Shown: positions 29,414-40,442 of the stretch, piece after piece
How positions within the stretch are numbered: the first letter of the stretch is position 1
Layout: each line of letters opens with the position of its first letter
Assembly: GCF_003171715.1 (NCBI RefSeq)
Contig: NZ_QGHL01000007.1
Coordinates: 682,001-746,000, forward strand
Source of the DNA: Novosphingobium meiothermophilum
GTDB taxonomy: Bacteria > Pseudomonadota > Alphaproteobacteria > Sphingomonadales > Sphingomonadaceae
Reading direction: 5' to 3'
Length of the DNA stretch: 64,000 nucleotides
Position numbers and translations under genes: made by a program
Notes under the pieces: generated by a model
Seen by the model: only the letters and a program-made list of their open reading frames with translations
Told to the model about the DNA's origin: nothing
Databases searched by the model: none

Positions 29414-31255
29414 TCACTTTCTCCCGAACAGTCTCTCGATGTCGCCATGCGCCAGCTTCACCCAGGTAGGCCGCCCATGATTGCACTGGCCTGAGCGCGG
29501 GGTTGCCTCCATCTCGCGCAGCAGTGCGTTCATCTCCGCCACCGAAAGCGCCCGGCCCGCGCGGACCGACCCGTGACAGGCCATCGTCGCCAGCACGAGA
29601 TCGAGCTTCTCGCCCAGCAGCAGCGCATCGCCATGCCGCGCAAGGTCATCGGCCACATCGGTGACGAGCCGCGCCGGATCACCCTTGGCAAGCGCGGCAG
29701 GCACCGCGCGCACCAGCACTGCGCCCGGACCGAAACGCTCAAGCGCAAGGCCGTAGCGGGCGAGCTGCGGCGCGGCGTCCTCCAGCCTGTCGCACGCCGG
29801 CTCGTCGAGTTCGACGACTTCGGGAATGAGCAGCGCCTGCGATGGTGCACTCCCCTGCCCCGCACCCGCAGCGCGCAGCCGTTCCAGCACGAGCCGTTCG
29901 TGCGCGGCGTGCTGGTCGACGATCACAAGACCATCCTCGGCCTCGGCCACGATATAGGTATTGGCAATCTGACCGCGCGCAACGCCAAGCGGATGCAGGG
30001 CGGCATCGGCAACAGGCTCCGATGCCGCTTCGGCCCGCGCCTGCGGCGGCGCCATGATGGCCTGTTCGTAGCCTCGCCAGGCAAGCCCGGCTTCCGAAAC
30101 GCGCGGTCCGGGCTGCCACGGCCGGGAGAAGATGCTGCCCTGAAGCCCAGGCGGGGCAAAGGGCGCCACGGATGCCTCTTCGGCCGGCGCAACCGGTTCC
30201 GTCTGCCACGCTGCCATGGCGCTGGCGGAAGGGGTCTGGGCGCTGCGCCGATCGCCCGTGGCCAGCGCATGGCGCAGCCCCGATACCACCATGCCCCGCA
30301 CCAGCGCCGGATCGCGAAAGCGCACTTCCGCCTTGGCCGGGTGCACATTCACATCGACTTCACCCGGCGGAACCTGAAGGAAAAGCGCCAGCACGGCATG
30401 GCGATCACGCGCGAGCATGTCGGCATAGGCCCCGCGCACCGCGCCGATCAGCAGCCGGTCCTTGACCGGGCGCCCATTGACGAAAAGATACTGGTGATCG
30501 GCAACGCCCCGATTGTAGGTGGGCAAGCCCGCGATGCCGGTAAGGTGATAATCGCCGCGCACCAGATCGACCATGACGGAATTGCCCGCAAGCTCGCGCG
30601 CGACAAGCTGCGCGACCCGCGCCTCCAGGGTTTCGCCGCCAAGCACGTTGAGCGCGCGGCGGCCATCGTGTTCAAGCGTGAAGCCGAGATCGGGGCGCGC
30701 CATGGCAAGGCGGCGCACGGCATCGGAAGCGGCCGCCCATTCCGATCGGGGGCTGCGCAGGAACTTGCGGCGGGCGGGGATCTTCTCGAACAGGTGCTCC
30801 ACCCGCACCCGCGTGCCGGGCGGAACAGCGGCAGGGCCTTCGTCGACCAGAATGCCGTTGTCCACCACGCGCTTCCAGCCATCGGTCGCCCCCCGTGCAC
30901 GGCTTTCGATCGTGACGCGGGCAACCGAGGCAATCGAAGGCAGGGCCTCGCCGCGAAAGCCAAGGGTTTCAACCAGTTCGATGGCGCCTTCTGCACCGAT
31001 CAGGCTTTCCGGCAGCTTCGATGTGGCGTGCCGTTCGAGCGCCAGCGCCATTTCCTCAGGCCCCATGCCGCAGCCATCATCGGCAACCTCGATCAGCGTC
31101 AGCCCGCCATCGCAAAGCCGGATATGGACATGGCTGGCACCCGCATCGATGGCATTTTCCACCAGTTCCTTGAGCGCGCTGGCGGGCCGTTCCACCACCT
31201 CGCCCGCGGCGATGCGGTTGATCAGCGTTTCGGGCAGGCGGCGAATGACAGGCAT
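29414..31255 (-). CDS. mutL: DNA mismatch repair protein MutL
   Basis: 613 residues. N-terminal GHKL ATPase (LINRIAAGEVVERPASALKE, ENAIDAGA, DDGCGM, GFRGEALPSIASV). The C-terminal domain carries the endonuclease motif DQHAAHERLVLE (Asp at about 447), plus ACHGSVRAGR and CNHGRPTWVKL. It is therefore the nicking type of MutL used where MutH is absent. The linker (about 340-430) is Ala/Pro-rich. Divergent from mreB. Confidence 0.96.
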   Translation of the reverse strand: MPVIRRLPETLINRIAAGEVVERPASALKELVENAIDAGASHVHIRLCDGGLTLIEVADDGCGMGPEEMALALERHATSKLPESLIGAEGAIELVETLGFRGEALPSIASVARVTIESRARGATDGWKRVVDNGILVDEGPAAVPPGTRVRVEHLFEKIPARRKFLRSPRSEWAAASDAVRRLAMARPDLGFTLEHDGRRALNVLGGETLEARVAQLVARELAGNSVMVDLVRGDYHLTGIAGLPTYNRGVADHQYLFVNGRPVKDRLLIGAVRGAYADMLARDRHAVLALFLQVPPGEVDVNVHPAKAEVRFRDPALVRGMVVSGLRHALATGDRRSAQTPSASAMAAWQTEPVAPAEEASVAPFAPPGLQGSIFSRPWQPGPRVSEAGLAWRGYEQAIMAPPQARAEAASEPVADAALHPLGVARGQIANTYIVAEAEDGLVIVDQHAAHERLVLERLRAAGAGQGSAPSQALLIPEVVELDEPACDRLEDAAPQLARYGLALERFGPGAVLVRAVPAALAKGDPARLVTDVADDLARHGDALLLGEKLDLVLATMACHGSVRAGRALSVAEMNALLREMEATPRSGQCNHGRPTWVKLAHGDIERLFGRK

Positions 31256-31437
31256 GGTCCGTTCATGACTAGCGATGAAGCCGACTTATTTCGAGACAAG
31301 TGGTGAAGTTATCCCACCAAACCCGCATCAAGGCCGCATAAACCGATGTTCTTTGGCCGTATCGCCTGCTAGGAAGCCGCCAACTGCGGGCGCTCACTTT
31401 CGAGGGGTCTGGCGCGTGCCCGTGCGCCAAACCATAG

Positions 31438-32502
<1,065 letters not shown>

Positions 32503-32578
32503 TGGCATAACGCTTGGGCTGAGGGCTTTGGGCTTGGCAAGGCTGGGCTTAGGACGCTGGCAAAGTAAGGGTTGCAAC

Positions 32579-32604
32579 ACGGCGCAGGGGGGATGCGCCG
32601 TTTT
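32579..32604 (+). terminator. terminator/attenuator between mreB and mreC
   Basis: ACGGCGCA (32579-32586) pairs perfectly with TGCGCCGT (32594-32601) around a seven-base loop, ending in TTTT (32601-32604). It would lower mreC-rodA transcription relative to mreB. Upstream (about 32513-32551) GGGCTT-like hexamers recur four times. Confidence 0.6.
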
Positions 32605-32618
32605 GAAAGGGTGATCGG

Positions 32619-33524
32619 ATGGCGCGGTCGCAGGACCGGCGCCCAGGCCATTCGCGCAGGGCGCAGAACGGGATATTCACCGGCTACGTGGTCGTCATTC
32701 TTGGCGTCGTGGCGGGCCTTGCCGTGCTTGTCTTGTCGATTGTCCGCCCGGAGACTTTCGCCTTTGCCCGCAGTTCCGCGGCCGAGGTCGCCCGCCCGAT
32801 GGGACGCGCCGGCGCTGAAGGGCGCGCGGCGGGGCAAGGCGTGTTTGCGGCCATCGGCGCGTATTTCAAGGCCGGACAACAGAATGCCGAACTGCGCCGC
32901 GAGGTTGAGGCGGCCCGTGCCAACGCCGTTTCGATGCAGGCCCTCAAGGACGAGAACCGGCGCCTCAAGGCCCTTCTGGGCATCGTCGATCCGGCGCGAC
33001 CGCCGGTTGCCACGGCTCATCTCATCGGATCGAGCGGGGCAAGCACCCGGCGCTTTGCCGTCATCGATGCAGGCACGCGCCACGGCGTGATTGCCGGACA
33101 GCCGGTGCGCGCCGCCTCCGGCCTGATCGGACGCGTGACCGAAGCCGGCCCTTCCACCGCACGGGTGCTGCTGGTGACGGACCCGGACAACGTGGTGCCG
33201 GTGCGCCGGGCAAACGACGGACTTGCCGCTTTTGTTCAGGGAGCCTCCAACGGCCGCGTCGAAATCCGTCTGATCAACATGGGCGTCAATCCCGTAAAGA
33301 AGGGCGATGTCTTCGTGACTTCGGGCGCGGGCGGCCTTTATCCTCCCGGCATACCCGTGGCCGTGGCCACCGCCCCGACCCGCGACGGAGCGACCGGGCA
33401 CCTCGCCGCCGATCCGGCCGATCACGTCTATGTTGTCGTCGAACAGGCGTTCAGTCCGCAGGCCAGAGCCGAATATGAGCGGCTGCAAAGGGAAGGCGCC
33501 GCCAGCGCCGCCACAGCACCATGA
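32619..33524 (+). CDS. mreC: rod shape-determining protein MreC
   Basis: 301 residues: a cytoplasmic basic N-terminus (RSQDRRPGHSRRAQ), one transmembrane helix (about 22-43), a coiled coil (about 82-112, AELRREVEAARANAVSMQAL), and the periplasmic double beta-barrel domain. It links MreB to PBP2 in the elongasome. AAAGGG lies 7 bases before the ATG. Its stop overlaps the mreD start (ATGA). Confidence 0.96.
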   Translation: MARSQDRRPGHSRRAQNGIFTGYVVVILGVVAGLAVLVLSIVRPETFAFARSSAAEVARPMGRAGAEGRAAGQGVFAAIGAYFKAGQQNAELRREVEAARANAVSMQALKDENRRLKALLGIVDPARPPVATAHLIGSSGASTRRFAVIDAGTRHGVIAGQPVRAASGLIGRVTEAGPSTARVLLVTDPDNVVPVRRANDGLAAFVQGASNGRVEIRLINMGVNPVKKGDVFVTSGAGGLYPPGIPVAVATAPTRDGATGHLAADPADHVYVVVEQAFSPQARAEYERLQREGAASAATAP

Positions 33525-34075
33525 TCCTGCGCACGCTTGGCAAGGCTCCAGAAGACCTGTTGCGCCGACGGATCAACCGCGCGCCATTGCCGGCGTTGGC
33601 GATCGGCCTGCCGTGGGCCTCGATCATGCTGGCATCGATGGCCAGCTTCTCGCCGGTCATTGCATCGGCGCCGGTCATGCCACCGCTTGCCTACATGCTC
33701 TTCCTCACCTGGCGCCTGATGCGACCGGGCCTGCTGCCGATCTGGGCTGGGCTGCCCCTGGGCCTGTTCGACGATCTCTACTCTGGCCAGCCCTTCGGTT
33801 CGGGCATCATGCTGTGGTCGGCGACAATGCTGGCAATGGAATTGATCGATGAACGGTTTCTCTGGCGCGGGTTCGGACAGGACTGGTTGGCGGCCAGCGG
33901 GCTGATCGCTGCCTACCTGCTGCTCTGTTCGGCCTTTGCCGCGCTGGCGACCGGCTATCCGCTGCCGCTCGTGATCGTGCCGCAGGTCCTGGTCTCGATT
34001 GCCCTCTATCCGGTGATGACGCGCGTGGTGTCACTGCTTGACCGGATCCGGCTGCTGCCCCTGAAAAGGCTTTGA
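33521..34075 (+). CDS. mreD: rod shape-determining protein MreD
   Basis: 184-residue integral membrane protein with about five hydrophobic helices, partner of MreC. Conserved motif region LLPIWAGLPLGLFDDLYSGQPFG matches MreD. Start overlaps mreC by 4 bases; mrdA begins 2 bases after its stop. Confidence 0.93.
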   Translation: MILRTLGKAPEDLLRRRINRAPLPALAIGLPWASIMLASMASFSPVIASAPVMPPLAYMLFLTWRLMRPGLLPIWAGLPLGLFDDLYSGQPFGSGIMLWSATMLAMELIDERFLWRGFGQDWLAASGLIAAYLLLCSAFAALATGYPLPLVIVPQVLVSIALYPVMTRVVSLLDRIRLLPLKRL

Positions 34076-34077
34076 GC

Positions 34078-36207
34078 ATGGGCGCCAGCAAATCGGCCCA
34101 GAAACTGCCGCTGACGTCCGCCATCCTGACCAACCGCTTCGAGCGGCGCACCTTCGTTCTCGGCGCGTTGCAGACCGGTGTCGGGGTGCTGCTGGCAGCG
34201 CGGCTGAGCTATCTCGCAGTTGCGCAGAACGAGAAGTATCAGGCGGCCTCCGAGAGCAACCGCGTCAACCTCACGCTCATTCCGCCCCGGCGCGGCTGGG
34301 TGCTCGACCGGTTCGGCAGATCGCTTGCAGCCAATCGCGCCGATTTTCGCGTCGACCTGATCCCCGACCGCGTCATCGACGCGGACCGGACCATGCAGAC
34401 GCTTTCCAGCCTGCTTGATCTGTCACCTGATCGGGTGCGCGACATCCGCGACAAGCTCGACAAGGCGCGCGGATTTCAGCCGGTCGAAGTAGCCGCCAGT
34501 CTCGACTGGGAAAAGTTTGCCGCCGTGAGCGTGCGTTTGCCCGAACTGCCGGGCGTGATCCCGCAGAAGGGCTATTCCCGGTTCTATCCGGCGGGCGCCT
34601 CGGTGGGGCACCTCATCGGCTATGTCGGCACTGCATCGGCGGAAGACTACGAAAAGGAACGCAACCCGCTGCTGGTCACGCCGGGCTTCAAGATCGGCAA
34701 GGACGGGCTTGAAAAGCACTTCGAGGCGCGCTTGCGCGGCGTTCCGGGGGCGCGGCGGGTGGAAGCGACCGCATCGGGCCGCATCGTGCGCGACCTCGGC
34801 ACGCGCGAAGACGTGCCGGGAAAGCCCATCCAGTTGACCATCAACGCCGGCCTTCAGGAATATGCCGCCCGGCGGATCGGGCTGGAATCGGGCGCTGTCG
34901 TGGTAATGGATTGCGAAAGCGGCGACATTCTGGCCATGGCATCGATGCCCAGTTTCGATCCCAACAGCTTTTCCGACGGCATTGGCCGGATCGAATGGAA
35001 AATGCTGTCCGAGGACGATCACGTGCCGCTGCGCAACAAGGTGCTGCGCGGACTTTATCCGCCCGGATCGACCGTGAAGCCGATGGTGGCCATGGCCTTT
35101 CTGGAAGCGGGGCTCGATCCTTCCGCAAGCGTCGGATGCAGCGGCGGCTTGCGCGTGGGCAATCGCGTGTTTCACTGCTGGAACCGGCGCGGACATGGCT
35201 CGGTCGACATGGCCAAGGCGATCTACCAGTCTTGCGATGTCTATTTCTATCACTTCGCGCAGAAGATCGGGATGGACGCGATTGCCGCCATGGCACGCAG
35301 GCTGGGCCTGGGGCAGGAGTTTCCGATGCCCTATCCGGGCCAATCCTATGGCACCGTGCCCGATCCGGCATGGAAGCTGCGCAAATACAAGAAGGAGTGG
35401 GCGGTTTACGATACCGTGAACGCCACGATCGGTCAGGGCTACATGCTGGTCAATCCGCTCCAGCAGGCGGTGATGGCATCGCGCATTGCATCGGGCCGCA
35501 ATGTCATGCCGCGCCTGCTGCTCGACCGCAACGCCCCTCTGCCTGCGCACATGGGCTTCAGGCAGGATCACCTCGATTACATTCACGCCGCGATGAGCGA
35601 GGTCGTGAATGGACGCGGCACCGCCGGACGCGCAAAGCTGCCGGTGGATGTCCTCATGGCGGGCAAGACGGGAACCGCCCAGGTTGTCGGCCTCAACATC
35701 GCCAATGGCAAGAGCGGTCTGTGGAAATACCGCGATCATGGCCACTTCATCGCCTTCGCGCCCTTCGACAAGCCGAAATATGCCTGTGCGGTGGTGATCG
35801 AACATGGCGGCGGATCGAGCGCCGCCTATCCGATCGCGCGCGACGTCATGACCTACATCTTCGATCCCGCAAAGGCGATGGCGGTGCTTGAAGACTTCGA
35901 GAAGCAGTGGGGCGGCAACGTTCAGCAGCGCATGGCTGCACGCTATGCAATGTTCGCGCAGAAGTATGGCGCTTCTGCTCCGGCAGCGCCTGCGCCTGAT
36001 GACGACAGCCTTACCGAGCGCATCGGGGATGAACGCAAGCCTCGCGAACCTTCAGCCGCGCAGACCGCTGCGACTGACCCTCGCCCGGATGCCGATGCCG
36101 AAGCCGGAGCACCGCAACCGGCACCGGCAACACCCAGGCCGTCATCCCCTGGGGCGGCGTCCGGCACCGCAGCCAATCCGGCCGCTCCGGCCGCAGGAGG
36201 GCAGTGA
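34078..36207 (+). CDS. mrdA: penicillin-binding protein 2
   Basis: 709-residue transpeptidase for side-wall synthesis. Short cytoplasmic N-terminus, one transmembrane helix (about 27-45), dimerisation domain, then the transpeptidase motifs: SxxK as S331-TVK, SxN as S385-CD, and KTG at about 530 (AGKTGTAQV). The last 85 or so residues are an Ala/Pro/Asp-rich tail (PAAPAPDDD..., PRPSSPGAAS) longer than in the E. coli enzyme and probably disordered. The ATG at 34078 is used: AAAAGG lies at 34064-34069. Confidence 0.96.
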   Translation: MGASKSAQKLPLTSAILTNRFERRTFVLGALQTGVGVLLAARLSYLAVAQNEKYQAASESNRVNLTLIPPRRGWVLDRFGRSLAANRADFRVDLIPDRVIDADRTMQTLSSLLDLSPDRVRDIRDKLDKARGFQPVEVAASLDWEKFAAVSVRLPELPGVIPQKGYSRFYPAGASVGHLIGYVGTASAEDYEKERNPLLVTPGFKIGKDGLEKHFEARLRGVPGARRVEATASGRIVRDLGTREDVPGKPIQLTINAGLQEYAARRIGLESGAVVVMDCESGDILAMASMPSFDPNSFSDGIGRIEWKMLSEDDHVPLRNKVLRGLYPPGSTVKPMVAMAFLEAGLDPSASVGCSGGLRVGNRVFHCWNRRGHGSVDMAKAIYQSCDVYFYHFAQKIGMDAIAAMARRLGLGQEFPMPYPGQSYGTVPDPAWKLRKYKKEWAVYDTVNATIGQGYMLVNPLQQAVMASRIASGRNVMPRLLLDRNAPLPAHMGFRQDHLDYIHAAMSEVVNGRGTAGRAKLPVDVLMAGKTGTAQVVGLNIANGKSGLWKYRDHGHFIAFAPFDKPKYACAVVIEHGGGSSAAYPIARDVMTYIFDPAKAMAVLEDFEKQWGGNVQQRMAARYAMFAQKYGASAPAAPAPDDDSLTERIGDERKPREPSAAQTAATDPRPDADAEAGAPQPAPATPRPSSPGAASGTAANPAAPAAGGQ

Positions 36208-37325
36208 TGCCGCGGGCCTATGTTCCGGCTGTCATCGCGCGCCAGCCGTGGGGCGTGCTCGTGCCACTCATCGCGCTTGTCGGCTTTGGCTCTGCGGTGC
36301 TTGATTCGGCAGCGGGCGGGCGGTTCCAGCTCTGGTCGCTGTCGCATCTGGTGCGCTTTTGCGTCTTTCTCGTCATGGCGATGGTCATCGCCCGGCTGCC
36401 AAAGGAATTATTCCGCCAGGCCGCCCTGCCCGTTTACGGCGTGCTCTGCGCATTGCTGGTGCTGGTGGAACTGATCGGCGGCATCGGCGGCGGGAGCCAG
36501 CGCTGGCTCAATCTGGGTTTCATGACGCTTCAGCCCTCCGAACTTATGAAGCCGGGGATCGTGCTGGTGCTGGCATGGTTCTATTCGGTGCTGCCAATCG
36601 GTGAAACGCAAAGCTGGCGGGCGTTGATACCAGCGTCGGTATTGCTGGGCATTCCGGCAGGTCTCGTCATGCTCCAGCCCGATCTTGGCACCGGCCTTTC
36701 CATCACTTTCGGCGCAGTGATCGTGATGTTTCTGGCGGGCCTGCCGCTCAGATGGTTCATCGGTGCGGGGCTGGCGGGTATCATTGCCGCGCCGATCGCG
36801 TTCTTCACCCTGCTGCACGATTATCAGCGCCGCCGCGTGCTCGTGTTCCTTGATCCTGAAAACGATCCGCTGGGGTCGGGCTATCACATCACCCAATCCA
36901 AGATCGCAATCGGATCGGGGGGCCTGTGGGGCAAGGGCTTCGGCAATGGCTCGCAAAGTCATCTCAACTATTTGCCCGAATCGCACACGGACTTCGTTTT
37001 CGCCACAATGGCCGAGGAATGGGGCCTGATCGGAGGATTCTTCGTGCTGGCGGTGTTCGGCCTGATCTTTCGCTGGGGGCTGCGCGTGGCCAAGGACGCA
37101 CCCGACCGGTTCTCGCGCCTGCTGGCCGCGGGCATGACGATGACGATCTTTTTCTACATGTGCATCAACCTGATGATGGTCATGGGGCTTGCGCCGGTCG
37201 TGGGCATTCCCCTGCCCTGGATGAGCCACGGCGGATCGTCGATGATGACCAACATGATCTGCATCGGCACGATCATGGCGGTGGAACGCTGGAACCGCAC
37301 CGCGCCCCGCGGCCTTTCCGGCTGA
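36207..37325 (+). CDS. rodA: rod shape-determining SEDS glycosyltransferase RodA
   Basis: 372-residue SEDS protein with about 10 membrane helices, polymerising lipid II with PBP2. Conserved blocks: GGGSQRWLNLGFMTLQPSE, LQPDLGTG, the long periplasmic loop with LNYLPESHTDFVFA, and MSHGGSSM. AGGAGGG (36195-36201) sets ATG 36207, whose A is the last base of the mrdA TGA, so translation is coupled. Confidence 0.97.
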   Translation: MPRAYVPAVIARQPWGVLVPLIALVGFGSAVLDSAAGGRFQLWSLSHLVRFCVFLVMAMVIARLPKELFRQAALPVYGVLCALLVLVELIGGIGGGSQRWLNLGFMTLQPSELMKPGIVLVLAWFYSVLPIGETQSWRALIPASVLLGIPAGLVMLQPDLGTGLSITFGAVIVMFLAGLPLRWFIGAGLAGIIAAPIAFFTLLHDYQRRRVLVFLDPENDPLGSGYHITQSKIAIGSGGLWGKGFGNGSQSHLNYLPESHTDFVFATMAEEWGLIGGFFVLAVFGLIFRWGLRVAKDAPDRFSRLLAAGMTMTIFFYMCINLMMVMGLAPVVGIPLPWMSHGGSSMMTNMICIGTIMAVERWNRTAPRGLSG

Positions 37326-37446
37326 CGGTAAAGGAGGCCGCTGTTGCGCCGAAGCGCATGAGGTTATCCAATGCGCAAAATGGGGCTTGGCAGGGCCAAA
37401 AAAATCGCTATTGGGGCGGCTCCCGAACGGGAATGCCGCATGGCAT

Positions 37447-37522
<76 letters not shown>

Positions 37523-37567
37523 CCATCCGTCTTTGCAGAGCCTGTTTCACGGCCTGCCCACGGACAT

Positions 37568-37643
<76 letters not shown>

Positions 37644-37665
37644 TTTTCATCCCTTGAATAGAGCA

Positions 37666-37729
37666 ACTTACACCGCAGAGCGGTTGTTCTTACACTGACG
37701 GACGAAGGTCGTGTAAAGGCGGTATAAGT
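37666..37729. repeat. nested inverted repeats downstream of tRNA-Lys
   Basis: Outer arms ACTTACACCGC (37666-37676) and GCGGTATAAGT (37719-37729) match as inverted repeats in 10 of 11 positions; inner arms TTACAC (37690-37695) and GTGTAA (37711-37716) match exactly; ACCGC-AGA-GCGGT (37672-37684) is a third hairpin. This lies 22 bases past the tRNA. The rest of the 394-base gap 37644-38037 has no convincing gene: a 110-codon minus-strand frame (37616-37948) runs into the tRNA and has no recognisable family. The layout resembles an attachment site or the scar of an element. Confidence 0.45.
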
Positions 37730-37985
37730 CGCGCACGTTCTCTGAACAGAACCACCGATGCCGTGCCGCGGCCATATACCGACAAGCAATTGCCTGTGGC
37801 CAGACGGTCTAGAGCGCGACGAACCACCATGCTCGGCATGCTCACAATACGGGCAGCCGAAGTCGGGGCCGGTTAGCGTTGCATCAATCTGTGCCGCTTT
37901 GCTTAACCCGGAATTGGCGACAGCCCGGTGCTTCATGACGCTGGCCATGCCCTCGCCATCAATTCGATACTTTCCGAAGAATCGA

Positions 37986-38014
37986 TTGACGTAAGGTCGC
38001 AGACCTCATATTTC
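37986..38014 (+). promoter_or_regulatory. ars operon promoter with candidate ArsR operator
   Basis: TTGACG (37986-37991) and TATTTC (38009-38014) are 17 bases apart. Between them lies the dyad AGGTC-GCA-GACCT (37994-38006), well placed for ArsR repression. A second dyad TTCGA / TCGAA (38012-38027) overlaps the -10 region. Confidence 0.5.
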
Positions 38015-38037
38015 GACGTCGCTCGAAGGATCGACGA

Positions 38038-38403
38038 ATGACGAATAATCTGGCCACACAAGTCTGGGCGGTCGATGCGTTGGGGGCGCTCGCGCATGAA
38101 ACCCGGCTCGGCGTATTCCGCATGCTGGTGAAGGCAGGCCCGGAGGGCATGATCGCTGGCGCCATTGCCGAACATCAGGGGGTTCCGCCATCCACGATGT
38201 CGCATCATCTGGCGACACTGGAGCGGGCGGGGCTGGTCCAGTCGCAACGCGAAAGCCGCCTGATCCGCTACCGCACGGACTATGCCGGAATGCGCCGCCT
38301 GCTCACCTTCCTGATGCAGGATTGCTGTGAAGGCGCGCCTGAAATGTGTGCCGATCTCATCGGCGGCATCACCTGCAACGCCGATCAACCCGTTACCGTG
38401 TGA
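38038..38403 (+). CDS. arsR: ArsR family arsenite-responsive repressor
   Basis: 121-residue winged-helix repressor. DNA-recognition helix GVPPSTMSHHLATLERAGLV (48-67). C-terminal Cys96, Cys97 and Cys104 (QDCCEGAPEMC) match the three-cysteine As(III) site described for Acidithiobacillus ArsR rather than the CxCxxC site of plasmid R773. Released from DNA by As(III). AAGGA at 38026-38030 precedes the ATG. First gene of a five-gene arsenic operon. Confidence 0.93.
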   Translation: MTNNLATQVWAVDALGALAHETRLGVFRMLVKAGPEGMIAGAIAEHQGVPPSTMSHHLATLERAGLVQSQRESRLIRYRTDYAGMRRLLTFLMQDCCEGAPEMCADLIGGITCNADQPVTV

Positions 38404-38411
38404 GGCACGCG

Positions 38412-38927
38412 ATGTCTGACAGGATCTACAACGTCCTCTTCCTCTGCACAGGCAATTCCGCACGCTCGATCATCGGCGAAGCGGTGATGAACAAGCTGGG
38501 CGCGGGCCGCTTCAAGGCGTGGAGCGCGGGCAGCCAGCCCAAAGGCGAAGTTCACCCCATGGCATTGTCGGTCCTGAACGGGATGGACTACGATACCACG
38601 GGCGCGTATTCAAAGAGCTGGAACGAGTTTTCCAAGCCCGGATCGCCGGAGTTCGATTTCATCTTCACGGTCTGCGACAATGCCGCAGGCGAAGCCTGTC
38701 CGGTGTGGATCGGCCAACCGATGACCGCGCATTGGGGCATAGAGGACCCGGCCGCCGTCGAAGGCGAAGGCCAGCGCGACGCATTTCTTCAGGCCCTGCG
38801 CTATCTGACGAACCGGATCTCGCTGTTCCTTACGCTGCCGCACACCAGCATCGACGAAATGGCAATGCGGCAGAAGCTGAAGGAAATCGGCCAGACCGAA
38901 GGTGCCAGCATCGGAGCAAGCGAATGA
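38412..38927 (+). CDS. arsC: arsenate reductase, low-molecular-weight phosphatase type
   Basis: Reduces As(V) to As(III), with thioredoxin or mycothiol/glutathione-type recycling. 171 residues from ATG 38412. The phosphatase loop CTGNSARS carries nucleophile Cys12; Cys88 and Cys96 (VCDNAAGEACPVW) form the redox relay. Starts 8 bases after arsR. Its stop overlaps the next arsC start (ATGA). Confidence 0.93.
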   Translation: MSDRIYNVLFLCTGNSARSIIGEAVMNKLGAGRFKAWSAGSQPKGEVHPMALSVLNGMDYDTTGAYSKSWNEFSKPGSPEFDFIFTVCDNAAGEACPVWIGQPMTAHWGIEDPAAVEGEGQRDAFLQALRYLTNRISLFLTLPHTSIDEMAMRQKLKEIGQTEGASIGASE

Positions 38928-39355
38928 ACACCGATATCGTGATCTATCACAATCCCGAATGCGGCACCTCGCGCAATGCGCTGGCGATGATCCGCAATGC
39001 CGGGATCGAGCCGCATGTGGTGGAATATCTCAAGACGCCGCCTTCGCGCGCCATGCTCGAAAGCCTGATCGAACGGGCTGGCATATCGCCGCGCGCGCTG
39101 CTGCGCGAAAAGGGCACGCCCTATGCCGAACTCGGCCTCGACAATCCCGATCTCACCGAGGCGCAGTTGATCGACGCGATGATGGCGCACCCGATCCTGA
39201 TCAACCGCCCTCTGGTTGTCTCGCCGTTGGGGGTGAAGCTGTGCCGCCCGTCAGAAGAAGTGCTCGACCTGATCCCGGCTGAGCAGCGCGGAGCCTTTGC
39301 CAAGGAAGACGGCGAACAGGTGATCGATGCCGCGGGCAACCGCGTGGCTGGCTGA
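38924..39355 (+). CDS. arsC: arsenate reductase, glutaredoxin-dependent type
   Basis: 143-residue thioredoxin-fold enzyme, unrelated to the preceding arsC. Catalytic Cys13 sits in [13 protein letters not shown], and the conserved arginine of [11 protein letters not shown] is present. Uses glutathione/glutaredoxin to reduce As(V). Having both arsenate reductase families in one operon is notable. ATGA overlap with the upstream gene. Confidence 0.93.
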   Translation: MNTDIVIYHNPECGTSRNALAMIRNAGIEPHVVEYLKTPPSRAMLESLIERAGISPRALLREKGTPYAELGLDNPDLTEAQLIDAMMAHPILINRPLVVSPLGVKLCRPSEEVLDLIPAEQRGAFAKEDGEQVIDAAGNRVAG

Positions 39356-39365
39356 ACGGAAAAGC

Positions 39366-40442
39366 ATGATGACTGTTCCTGCCAAGCGCGAGCGACTCTC
39401 GTTCCTCGACCGGTATCTGACCTTGTGGATCTTTCTCGCCATGGCGGTCGGCGTGGGTCTGGGGGCAACCTTCGATGGCCTGCCCGCAGCGATAGACCGT
39501 CTCTCGTGGGGGACGACCAATATCCCCATCGCCATCGGTCTGGTCCTGATGATGTATCCGCCACTGGCGCGCGTGCGCTATGAAGAACTGCCGCGCGTGT
39601 TCGAGGACAAGCGGGTTCTGGCGATCTCGCTGGTGCAGAACTGGATTATCGGCCCGGTGCTGATGTTCGCGCTGGCGGTCATCTTTCTCGGCGACAAGCC
39701 CGAATACATGACCGGGCTGATCCTGATCGGGCTTGCCCGCTGCATCGCCATGGTGATCGTGTGGAACCAGTTGGCGAAAGGCGACAACCAGTATGTCGCC
39801 GCGCTGGTAGCGTTCAACTCGGTGTTCCAGATCCTGTTCTTCAGCGTTTACGCGTGGTTCTTCCTCGGCTTTCTGCCGCCGCTGTTCGGGCTGGAAGGCA
39901 GCGTGATCAAGGTCAGCTTCGGGACCATTGCCGAAGCGGTGCTGATCTATCTGGGCATCCCCTTCCTTGCCGGGTTCCTGACGCGCAAATGGCTTGTCAG
40001 GGCCAAGGGCAGGGAATGGTATGAACAGACCTTCCTGCCCCGGATCGGTCCGGTAACGCTCATCGCGCTGCTTTTCACCATCGTTGCCATGTTCAGCCTC
40101 AAGGGGGGCGAAATCCTGACGCTGCCCGGCGATACCATCCGCATTGCCATTCCGCTGACGATCTACTTCGTCGTCCAGTTCACGATCAGTTTCTTCATGG
40201 GGAAACTGATCGCCAGCGATTATCCGCGGACGACTGCGGTGGCCTTCACCGCAGCGGGCAACAATTTCGAGCTGGCGATCGCGGTTGCCATCGCGGCCTT
40301 CGGACTGGCATCGCCAGTCGCCTTTGCGGCAGTCATCGGACCGCTGGTTGAGGTGCCGGTGCTGATCCTGCTGGTGAACGCCGCCTTCTGGTTTGGGCGA
40401 CGCTGGTTCACAGAGAGTGTTCCGTCAGAGACACGGGCATGA
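39366..40442 (+). CDS. acr3: arsenite efflux transporter Acr3
   Basis: 358-residue, about 10-helix exporter of As(OH)3 in the inner membrane. The essential cysteine is Cys126 in [21 protein letters not shown], with the second conserved region [18 protein letters not shown] containing the required Glu. Two possible starts, 39366 and 39369. Overlaps arsH by 4 bases (ATGA). It is Acr3, not the ArsB antiporter. Confidence 0.95.
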   Translation: MMTVPAKRERLSFLDRYLTLWIFLAMAVGVGLGATFDGLPAAIDRLSWGTTNIPIAIGLVLMMYPPLARVRYEELPRVFEDKRVLAISLVQNWIIGPVLMFALAVIFLGDKPEYMTGLILIGLARCIAMVIVWNQLAKGDNQYVAALVAFNSVFQILFFSVYAWFFLGFLPPLFGLEGSVIKVSFGTIAEAVLIYLGIPFLAGFLTRKWLVRAKGREWYEQTFLPRIGPVTLIALLFTIVAMFSLKGGEILTLPGDTIRIAIPLTIYFVVQFTISFFMGKLIASDYPRTTAVAFTAAGNNFELAIAVAIAAFGLASPVAFAAVIGPLVEVPVLILLVNAAFWFGRRWFTESVPSETRA

